5,178 bases of DNA from Verrucomicrobiales bacterium (GTDB taxonomy: Bacteria; Verrucomicrobiota; Verrucomicrobiia; Verrucomicrobiales; DEV007): contig QIKC01000084.1 in assembly GCA_003232855.1 (NCBI GenBank), positions 1-5,178 on the forward strand, in the 5' to 3' direction. The first letter of the stretch is position 1. Each line of letters opens with the position of its first letter. Under the pieces are notes generated by a model. The model was given only the letters and a program-made list of their open reading frames with translations. It ran no database searches and was not told where the DNA came from. The translations under genes and the position numbers were made by a program. This document shows positions 1-4,605 of this stretch, piece by piece.

Positions 1-296
1 CGTCCGTGGCCGCCGCGGATCATCTGGCGGCAGATGTCATCGGTGACGTTCATCGATTTGCTAGATTCTCCGGCTGGGACGACGATTTGTTGTACGGTGA
101 TGCCCGCCGCTTCGAGCGAAGAGCGGACGGTGTCGGCATAGAGTGGGGCGACGTTGCTGTCGGTGATCAGTGCGCAGTTTTTGCCGAGCCCGAGCGCTGC
201 GATGCGTGTGCCGCAGGTCGGCAGCAGGGCGGGGCCGACGATCACTTCGTAGTCGCGCCCCGGGGCGATGCGGATGCGGTGGGTGGGTTCAGGCAT
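1..296 (-). CDS. aroB: 3-dehydroquinate synthase, N-terminal part (runs off left edge)
   Basis: The first 98 codons of AroB, the NAD-dependent cytosolic enzyme that converts DAHP to 3-dehydroquinate, the second step of the shikimate pathway to aromatic amino acids. The translation begins MPEPTHRIRIAPGRDYEVIV. It then shows the family pattern of an N-terminal beta-strand region, a nucleotide-binding segment CALITDSNVAPLY (residues 41-53), and the conserved stretch VVPAGESSKS (72-81) that contacts the NAD/phosphate region. The glycine-rich GGGVVGD motif expected next lies beyond the edge. The start is the ATG at 296-294, inside the last codons of miaA, giving an 8-nt overlap that suggests translational coupling. 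There is no Shine-Dalgarno sequence upstream. The frame is otherwise hidden because the gene is cut by the window edge. Identity rests on motif recognition and is quite secure; the exact start is less so. Confidence 0.88.
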   Translation of the reverse strand, partial: MPEPTHRIRIAPGRDYEVIVGPALLPTCGTRIAALGLGKNCALITDSNVAPLYADTVRSSLEAAGITVQQIVVPAGESSKSMNVTDDICRQMIRGGHG

Positions 297-1194
297 GAGC
301 GATGTGGGGGAAGAGGCCGAGGATGCGGGTCGCCGCCGACTCTGCGCCCTCTGCCTCGCCGAGGCAAACGCTTTGGAAGGCGGGCTCGCGGCGGAACCAG
401 GTGCATTGGCGTTTGGCGTAGCGACGGCTGGCCTGTTGGATATCGGCGACGCATTCGGCAAGCGGGATGGTGCCGGCCAGATGGGCGCGCAGTTGGCGCA
501 GGCCGATGGCTTTTTCGGCGGTGTCGGAGAGGTGAGCGGGCAGGGCGCGAATTTCGTCGAGCAGGCCGTCGGCGAGCATCTGCGGGACGCGGGCGTCGAT
601 GCGGGCGTAGAGTTGGTCGCGCGGGCGCTCGAGCAGGACGCCGTCGAGATCGGGTTGGGGGGTGCGCCAGGCGGCTTTGACCTCGGACATCGGGCGACCG
701 GCGAGGAGGCTGATTTCGACGGCGCGGGTCACGTAGCGGCGGTTTTGCAAATCGACCGTGGCGGCGCCGTCGGGGTCGAGCGCGTGCAGGCGGGCGACGA
801 GTTCGGTTTCGGGCAGGGCATCGAGCTCTGCGCGCAGCGCGGGATCAGCGGCGGGGAGGTCGGCAAGTCCGTGGGTGAGGCTTTTCAGGTAGAGGCCACT
901 GCCGCCGACGACGATGGGGCGGACGCCGCGCCCGAGGATCGCGTCTATGGCGGGTGTGGCGAGCTTGGCGAAGCAGGCGGCGTTGTTGGGTTGATCGACG
1001 CTGAGGCAGCCGAAGAGGTGGTGTGGAACCCCTTCCTGTTCGGCCGTGGTGGGCGCGGCGGAGAGGATCTCGAGGCCGCGGTAGAGTTGGTAGGCGTCGG
1101 CGTTGACGATCTCGCCGCCGACCTGGCGCGCGAGAGCTAGGGCGACGGCGCTTTTGCCGCTGCCGGTGGGGCCTGCGATGTAGAGCGGGCGCAT
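289..1194 (-). CDS. miaA: tRNA dimethylallyltransferase
   Basis: MiaA transfers the dimethylallyl group from DMAPP to N6 of adenosine-37 in tRNAs that read codons starting with U, the first step towards (ms2)i6A37, which supports codon-anticodon pairing. The 301-residue length is normal. Visible motifs are the P-loop GPTGSGKS (8-15), the segment NADAYQLYRG (31-40) matching the family's DSxQxYxG catalytic-Asp region (D33), PHHL (57-60), VVGGSGLYLKSL (95-106), RAVEI (157-161), AIGLRQ (229-234) and the C-terminal YAKRQCTWFRRE (259-270). The DAYQ variant differs from the commoner DSMQ. The ATG at 1194 places the P-loop at the usual distance from the N-terminus. The frame stays open upstream for 14 more codons to the TAG of the RRM gene. 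The stop is TGA at 291-289, inside aroB. It probably shares a transcript with the RRM gene and aroB. Confidence 0.96.
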   Translation of the reverse strand: MRPLYIAGPTGSGKSAVALALARQVGGEIVNADAYQLYRGLEILSAAPTTAEQEGVPHHLFGCLSVDQPNNAACFAKLATPAIDAILGRGVRPIVVGGSGLYLKSLTHGLADLPAADPALRAELDALPETELVARLHALDPDGAATVDLQNRRYVTRAVEISLLAGRPMSEVKAAWRTPQPDLDGVLLERPRDQLYARIDARVPQMLADGLLDEIRALPAHLSDTAEKAIGLRQLRAHLAGTIPLAECVADIQQASRRYAKRQCTWFRREPAFQSVCLGEAEGAESAATRILGLFPHIAHA

Positions 1195-1203
1195 TTTGAG
1201 CGC

Positions 1204-1230
1204 GCGGGCAGGGTCGGCGGCTCTGCCCGC
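1204..1230 (-). promoter_or_regulatory. Hairpin in the RRM-miaA spacer, just ahead of the miaA start
   Basis: GCGGGCAG (1204-1211) and CTGCCCGC (1223-1230) are perfect 8-bp inverted repeats with an 11-nt loop. In the minus-strand transcript the stem ends about 9 nt before the miaA ATG. No U-run follows, so a classical intrinsic terminator is unlikely. It could limit access to the miaA start, separate the two messages, or mark an RNA-processing site. The structure is seen in the sequence; the role is inferred. Confidence 0.45.
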
Positions 1231-1236
1231 AGAGGG

Positions 1237-1995
1237 CTAGGCGTCTTCCTGAGTCTGTTCCCGGGTTTTTGGGCCGGCGCTTTTGGCGCCGCTGACGAGG
1301 ATTTCTCGACCCATGAACGATTTGTCGTGCAGCGTCTCTACGGCGCGTTTGGCGTCATCGATATCGGCCATCTCGACAAAGGCGAAGCCCTTGGAGCGTT
1401 GGTTGCGTGGGTTACAGACGACCTCAGCGCTGGCGACCTCGCCGATTTCAGCGAAGAGTTTTTCCAGGTCATCTTCGCGGGTGTCGTAGGAGAGGTTGCC
1501 GACGTATAGTCGTGGGCAGGTGACTTCGATTTTCTCCGCGCTGCGTTTCGGGCGGTCGCGTTTTGGGCGATCTCGGCTCGGACGATCGCGACTTGAGCGG
1601 GAAGATCCGCTGCCGCTGCTGCGAGAGTCCCTCGACCGCTCCGACCGCTCCGACCGTTCGCGGCCGGCTGCGGGTTTCGACTGACGGGTGGAGGTCTCGT
1701 TGCGCGGCGTCTGTTCCCTTTGTGGTTGAGGTCTGCGCTGCGGGCCACCGAGGCCGATGAGTTTGAGAAACTTTTCCCAAAGGGTCGGGGGTGTGGTGCG
1801 ACGCGGAACCTTTTGTTTTACGAAGCGGCGCTGGCTCGAGCCGCCGGCCGGAGGGCGCGAGTTGGGATCGCCGCGGAATTCTCTGTCGCGGTTGCGGTCG
1901 CCGCCGCTGCGATTGGAGCGGTTAGAGCGGTTGCGATTGTTGTTGGAGCGGCTGCGGTTGCCGCCGGAGTGGGATCTGGATGAGTCGTTCGACAT
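1237..1995 (-). CDS. RNA-binding protein: single RRM with long Arg/Ser-rich N-terminal region
   Basis: A 252-residue protein. Residues 1-60 are low-complexity and rich in Ser, Arg, Asn and Gly (NRSRSNNNRNRSNRSNRS at 13-30). A short hydrophobic island PPTLWEKFLKLIGLGG (69-84) could form a docking helix. Residues 110-153 are an RS-like tract (ERSERSERS, then RDRPS and RDRPK units). A canonical RRM fills 161-237, with RNP2 LYVGNL (163-168) and RNP1 KGFAFVEM (202-209); the last carries the two Phe residues expected to stack on RNA bases. A short charged tail ends in EEDA-like acidic residues. Small RRM proteins are well known in cyanobacteria and other phyla, but their in vivo targets are poorly defined. 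Here the position ahead of miaA hints at an RNA-metabolism role (inference). The basic tails should bind RNA non-specifically. The ATG at 1995 has no Shine-Dalgarno sequence. The stop is TAG (1239-1237), in the same frame as miaA. Confidence 0.93.
   Translation of the reverse strand: MSNDSSRSHSGGNRSRSNNNRNRSNRSNRSGGDRNRDREFRGDPNSRPPAGGSSQRRFVKQKVPRRTTPPTLWEKFLKLIGLGGPQRRPQPQREQTPRNETSTRQSKPAAGRERSERSERSRDSRSSGSGSSRSSRDRPSRDRPKRDRPKRSAEKIEVTCPRLYVGNLSYDTREDDLEKLFAEIGEVASAEVVCNPRNQRSKGFAFVEMADIDDAKRAVETLHDKSFMGREILVSGAKSAGPKTREQTQEDA
1546..1590 (-). repeat. Three degenerate 15-bp tandem repeats encoding RDRPK/S
   Basis: Units at 1546-1560, 1561-1575 and 1576-1590 encode, in gene order, RDRPS, RDRPK and RDRPK. 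The DNA copies differ mostly at synonymous positions (for example GACCGC versus GATCGC), so the peptide repeat is better conserved than the DNA. That suggests age and selection on the protein sequence rather than a very recent duplication. Confidence 0.7.
1633..1659 (-). repeat. Three 9-bp tandem repeats encoding ERS
   Basis: CGACCGCTC occurs at 1633-1641 and 1642-1650, and with one mismatch (T at 1657) at 1651-1659. The reverse complement GAGCGGTCG encodes Glu-Arg-Ser, giving ERSERSERS in the RS-like tract. Unlike the neighbouring 15-bp units, these copies are almost identical at DNA level, so copy number could vary between strains by slippage. Confidence 0.75.
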
Positions 1996-2060
1996 AGTGT
2001 CAGGTGTGGTTGCTCGTGAGTCGTTGGGGAATAAGGGCTTACGTTCACGAAATTAGAATG

Positions 2061-2100
2061 GGATCGGCCATTCCCGAAGCGTGCCCATGGCAGCCGATCC
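2061..2100 (-). promoter_or_regulatory. Leader hairpin upstream of the RRM gene
   Basis: GGATCGGC (2061-2068) is exactly complementary to GCCGATCC (2093-2100). An alternative fold pairs GGATCGG with CCGATCC and continues with CCAT (2068-2071) against ATGG (2087-2090), leaving a small bulge. It lies about 65 nt before the RRM start and directly after the candidate transcription start, so it would sit at the 5' end of the message. No U-tract follows. The inverted repeat is seen; an mRNA-stability or autoregulatory role is inferred. It could instead be a DNA operator. Confidence 0.5.
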
Positions 2101-2109
2101 TTTGCGGTG

Positions 2110-2137
2110 AAGATAGACAGGCGACGCCGTGCGGCAA
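2110..2137 (-). promoter_or_regulatory. Candidate sigma-70-type promoter of the RRM-miaA-aroB unit
   Basis: On the minus strand TTGCCG (2137-2132, 4 of 6 to TTGACA) is followed after 16 nt by TATCTT (2115-2110, 4 of 6 to TATAAT). Transcription would start near 2103, giving a leader of about 108 nt that begins with the hairpin at 2100-2061. It lies downstream of the terminator at 2181-2212, as expected for an independent promoter. The match is moderate and was made by eye. Confidence 0.35.
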
Positions 2138-2180
2138 GGGGGGATTTGGCGGAATCTCACTGCCGCTCATGATGTGGGAT

Positions 2181-2212
2181 AAAAAAGAGCCCCGCTCTTT
2201 CGAGCGGGGCTC
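2181..2212 (-). terminator. Intrinsic terminator of the barrel-protein gene
   Basis: A perfect 11-bp GC-rich stem (GAGCCCCGCTC at 2187-2197 with its complement at 2202-2212) closes on a 4-nt loop. On the minus strand the loop is GAAA, a stable GNRA tetraloop, and the stem is followed by six T residues (2186-2181). It begins 52 nt after the stop codon of the barrel-protein gene. It should isolate that gene from the RRM unit downstream. Confidence 0.93.
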
Positions 2213-2263
2213 CAGGTGGCCAGAGGCCGAATTCGTCAGTCTGAAGATATGGAGTATGCTAGA

Positions 2264-2800
2264 CTAGAGGTTGATGCCCAATCCGATGCGCACTTTGGTG
2301 AAGGTGAGGTCACCGCCGTCGGCCCACGAGTAGCGTCCGTCAGCGAAAGCGCTGAGAACTTCGCTGAAGCGGTATTCCGCTCCGCCACCGAGGTGAGCTT
2401 GACCAACCGTGCTGCCGTTGGTGAGAACGCCACCGCCACCGAGAAGGTAGACGGAGAAGCAGCTCATCGGGTCAGTGATGCGGTAGGTTGCGTTGACGAC
2501 GTATCCTTGGATTACCGAAGGGGTGTCGATCCACGATCCTTCGAAACCGATGGCAAAGCGATCAGTTACGTAGTAATCGAAAGCGATACCGCCGCCGAAG
2601 TAGGCGTCGTTTCCAAGTCCCTCGTGATCACCTGTCTCGTTGAAGATGGTGATGTCGAAGAATGGGCGGACGACAAATTCACCTGCTTGAAAGCAAGGAA
2701 CTTCCATGATGACTGGTGCCTTGGGCGAAGCCATGGGACCAGCGAAAGCGGTGCCTGCCAAAGCAGTACCCGCAAGAATTGTAAGCGCAATATTTTTCAT
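2264..2800 (-). CDS. Small secreted outer-membrane beta-barrel protein (function unknown)
   Basis: A 178-residue protein starting at ATG 2800. That start gives a classic signal peptide: MKN, a hydrophobic core, and AFA at 18-20 with likely cleavage before Gly21. A longer reading from 2860 adds 20 residues that would bury the signal peptide and overlap the promoter, so it is rejected. The mature part alternates polar and non-polar residues in about eight strands (roughly 41-53, 66-79, 81-91, 96-108, 112-126, 131-146, 148-160, 165-178), the size of an OmpA/OmpX-like eight-stranded barrel. The last strand, FTKVRIGLGINL, ends in Leu rather than the commoner Phe. There are two cysteines (36 and 114). 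It probably acts as an outer-membrane structural or porin-like protein; no ligand can be deduced. The gene has its own promoter and terminator, so it is a monocistronic unit, perhaps strongly expressed. Confidence 0.87.
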   Translation of the reverse strand: MKNIALTILAGTALAGTAFAGPMASPKAPVIMEVPCFQAGEFVVRPFFDITIFNETGDHEGLGNDAYFGGGIAFDYYVTDRFAIGFEGSWIDTPSVIQGYVVNATYRITDPMSCFSVYLLGGGGVLTNGSTVGQAHLGGGAEYRFSEVLSAFADGRYSWADGGDLTFTKVRIGLGINL

Positions 2801-2832
2801 ATTTTTTGGTAGTTCAGGTAAGACGAGCCTTT

Positions 2833-2860
2833 GTTTAACATGACAGCAAGGTAATGTCAA
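2833..2860 (-). promoter_or_regulatory. Promoter of the barrel-protein gene
   Basis: On the minus strand a perfect -35 box TTGACA (2860-2855) is followed after 16 nt by a weak -10 candidate TTAAAC (2838-2833). Transcription would start near 2826, leaving a leader of about 26 nt. That leader ends in an A-rich stretch, CCAAAAAAT, directly before the ATG and without a Shine-Dalgarno sequence. The -35 box is convincing; the -10 assignment is uncertain. Confidence 0.6.
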
Positions 2861-2881
2861 TTAATTAAGTAAATTAATTAA
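2859..2881. repeat. Twin AATTAATTAA repeats upstream of the -35 box
   Basis: AATTAATTAA occurs at 2859-2868 and 2872-2881, 13 bp apart. Each copy contains the 8-bp palindrome TTAATTAA. The block abuts the -35 box of the barrel-protein gene and stands out in otherwise GC-rich DNA. It fits an UP element for the RNA polymerase alpha subunit, or a binding site for an AT-recognising regulator or nucleoid protein. The repeat is seen; the role is inferred. Confidence 0.65.
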
Positions 2882-3075
2882 CAAATGTGAAGGATTTTTC
2901 TGGGGACGTTTGCACCAATGCTTAGCGGATGTCGGTTCATTGGGGGCTGCGGGACGGCGGCGGCTTCTGGGGCGGGGATCTCCGGTGGGGGAGCGATCAC
3001 GTCGTGCGGCTTGCTTCGTTTAGCAAGATGGCTAAGTTCTGCGTCCTAATGCGATCCCTGTTTTTTTTACAAGCG
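2882..3075. other. Divergent intergenic region ahead of the carboxypeptidase gene
   Basis: This stretch separates the barrel-protein promoter from the carboxypeptidase start. It holds an open frame from ATG 2929 that would extend the carboxypeptidase by 49 residues of unconvincing sequence, a 6-bp hairpin (CTTGCT 3010-3015 with AGCAAG 3022-3027), and a run of eight T (3061-3068). I see no good plus-strand -35/-10 pair, no RNA gene and no convincing small gene. Confidence 0.5.
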
Positions 3076-4038
3076 ATGCTGCGACGTGGGATTTTTGCCC
3101 TCGTTATTAGTGGTATCGGCGCCGTATCATCTTCTGCTGTAGCTCAGAGCCCGGCGGTCGATGCCTATGTCGTCGTCGATTTCCATTCCAAGAAGATTCT
3201 CTCCGCGAGCAATGCGGGGAAGCGGAGGCAGGTGGGTAGTTTGACTAAGATCGCGACGGCGATGGTGGCGCTCGATTGGGCACGGGCGACGGGTGTTGAT
3301 CTCGGGCAACTCGCGGTGGTGCCGCCGAGCGCTGCGGCGATCGGCGGGCCAAACCAGATGGGGTTGCGACCGGGGGATCGGATCAGTTTGCGCGACGCGC
3401 TTTATTGTGCGGTCATCGGTTCGGACAACTGGGCGGCTGAGACGATCGCCCACCACGTCGGGCAGGATCTCATCAGGCGTTCGGGCGCGGCGGGGAATCC
3501 GGTGGGAGAATTTGTCGAACAGATGAACAACTTGGCCAAGACGCGCGGCGCGACATCGACCAAGTTCACCAACGCGCACGGGATGGATCATCGCGCGCCG
3601 GTGCCGCACTCGACGGCTTCGGACATCGCCAGGCTGGCGATTTACGCGATGGGTCAGTCATCGTTCACTTTTTTCTGTTCGCAGGATCAGCGGAAAGTGT
3701 CCGTTGAGACGGCGGCAGGCCTTCGGCAGTTCGTCGTCAAGAACACGAACAAGTTGCTCGGTGTGGACGGAATCGACGGGGTGAAGACCGGCCTGACTAG
3801 CCGCGCCGGAGGCTGTTTGGCGATCAGTTCGGCAGAGAAATCGATTTTCGACGAGCTGCCCAACGGCAGGACGAGGGTGACGCCTCGGCGCTTGGTGGTG
3901 GTGGTGTTGGGCGCCCCGGATCGTTTCGGGGTCGCGCGGTCGCTGATGTTACGGGGTCGCGAGAAATTCAAAGCGTGGAACTCGGCCGGTCGGGTTATTA
4001 GGGACGCGTCGGAGCTTTTGAAGGTGCCGAAAGAATAG
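3076..4038 (+). CDS. D-alanyl-D-alanine carboxypeptidase, peptidase family S11 (PBP5-like)
   Basis: A penicillin-binding serine peptidase that removes the terminal D-Ala from peptidoglycan pentapeptides outside the cytoplasmic membrane, limiting cross-linking. The three active-site motifs are present and correctly spaced: SLTK (Ser55 nucleophile, Lys58), SDN (116-118) and KTG (237-239). The ATG at 3076 gives a compact signal peptide (MLRRG, a hydrophobic stretch, then AVA at 21-23 with cleavage before Gln24) and a 320-residue protein. ATGs at 3049, 3028 and 2929 are in frame and would lengthen the N-terminus by 9, 16 or 49 residues; none has a Shine-Dalgarno sequence. There is no PBP5 C-terminal domain or amphipathic anchor, so the enzyme may be soluble in the periplasm. 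A segment around 252-270 (SAEKSIFDELPNGRTRVTP) looks like a lineage-specific loop between core strands. An endopeptidase activity cannot be excluded. The stop is TAG. Confidence 0.93.
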   Translation: MLRRGIFALVISGIGAVSSSAVAQSPAVDAYVVVDFHSKKILSASNAGKRRQVGSLTKIATAMVALDWARATGVDLGQLAVVPPSAAAIGGPNQMGLRPGDRISLRDALYCAVIGSDNWAAETIAHHVGQDLIRRSGAAGNPVGEFVEQMNNLAKTRGATSTKFTNAHGMDHRAPVPHSTASDIARLAIYAMGQSSFTFFCSQDQRKVSVETAAGLRQFVVKNTNKLLGVDGIDGVKTGLTSRAGGCLAISSAEKSIFDELPNGRTRVTPRRLVVVVLGAPDRFGVARSLMLRGREKFKAWNSAGRVIRDASELLKVPKE

Positions 4039-4099
4039 CGTGCGGCATGGGCAATTCTCTGCTCTCGTTCCTAACTACCACACCAATACCGAATACCCC

Positions 4100-4582
4100 A
4101 TGGACCCGTTGATCGAACTATTGCAAAAAAACGCGCGTGCGAGCACCGTGGATTTGGCCGAGCTGTTGGGTTCCGATCCTGCGGAGATCGAGGTTCGGAT
4201 CGCTGAGTTGCGCGAATCCGGCGTCATTTTGGGCTACACTGCGGTTATCGACCCGGAGCACGCTGCTGGGGGCTCGCGGGTGTCGGCGTTGATCGAGGTG
4301 AAGGTGACTCCCGAGAGAGGCGGCGGCTTCGACCGTCTGGCGGGCAGGGTGGCCAAGTTCGACCAAGTCGAGAGCTGCGTACTGATGAGCGGCGGTTATG
4401 ATCTCTCCGTCGTGGTCTCTGGCGATTCGCTGCAGGAAGTGGCTCGATTTGTGTCGGAGAAACTCAGTTCGCTGGAAGGCGTTATTTCGACCGCCACTCA
4501 TTTTCACCTGAAGACCTACAAGCGGGACGGGTTCTTAGCTAAGACCGAGCCGTGTGGCACGCGTCTGCCAGTCGCGCCCTAG
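4100..4582 (+). CDS. Lrp/AsnC-family transcriptional regulator
   Basis: A 160-residue regulator with the two-part family layout. An N-terminal winged helix-turn-helix occupies about 1-50, with VDLAELLGSDPAEIEVRIAEL as the HTH core and the typical GVILGYTAVID hinge at 41-51. A RAM ligand-binding and oligomerisation domain follows at about 62-142, including SGGYDLSVVV (97-106), which corresponds to the effector-binding stretch of Lrp. Members usually form dimers to octamers and sense amino acids. The ATG at 4100 gives the normal N-terminus; an upstream in-frame ATG at 4040 would add 20 residues without family resemblance. It lies 61 nt after the carboxypeptidase and 23 nt before the aminotransferase. 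Its likely target is therefore its own operon, with the aminotransferase substrate or product as candidate effector (inference). The C-terminal 15 residues past the RAM domain look unstructured. The stop is TAG. Confidence 0.92.
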   Translation: MDPLIELLQKNARASTVDLAELLGSDPAEIEVRIAELRESGVILGYTAVIDPEHAAGGSRVSALIEVKVTPERGGGFDRLAGRVAKFDQVESCVLMSGGYDLSVVVSGDSLQEVARFVSEKLSSLEGVISTATHFHLKTYKRDGFLAKTEPCGTRLPVAP

Positions 4583-4605
4583 GGCGTCTGATCGAACGCA
4601 AGGTT

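Noticed and set aside
6..680. 224-codon plus-strand open frame across aroB and miaA
   Set aside because: Arg/Gly-rich with no domain; it crosses the junction of two recognised minus-strand genes.
268..1140. 290-codon open frame on the plus strand opposite miaA
   Set aside because: It lies wholly antisense to a clearly recognised miaA, is Gly/Ala/Val/Asp-rich without motifs, and is the usual by-product of GC-rich codon usage.
1546..1659. CRISPR-like or intergenic repeat array
   Set aside because: The repeats are 9 and 15 bp, contiguous, in frame, and encode the Arg-rich tract of the RRM protein.
2004..2267. 87-codon plus-strand frame through the intergenic region
   Set aside because: It reads through the terminator stem and leader structures, has no recognisable motif, and shows no start signal.
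2216..2812. 198-codon plus-strand frame opposite the barrel-protein gene
   Set aside because: The minus-strand frame has a signal peptide, beta-strand pattern, promoter and terminator; the plus-strand product has none and would begin next to the terminator stem.
2801..2860. Upstream start (2860) for the barrel-protein gene
   Set aside because: It would translate through the proposed promoter and bury an excellent signal peptide behind 20 residues.
2929..3075. Extended N-terminus of the carboxypeptidase from ATG 2929
   Set aside because: The extra 49 residues (Gly/Trp-rich, then a second hydrophobic stretch) do not resemble S11 N-termini and would place the signal peptide internally.
4048..4077. 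Possible promoter TGGGCA-18-TAACTA ahead of the Lrp-type gene
   Set aside because: The -10 candidate matches only 2 of 6 consensus bases and the spacer is long; not distinguishable from chance.
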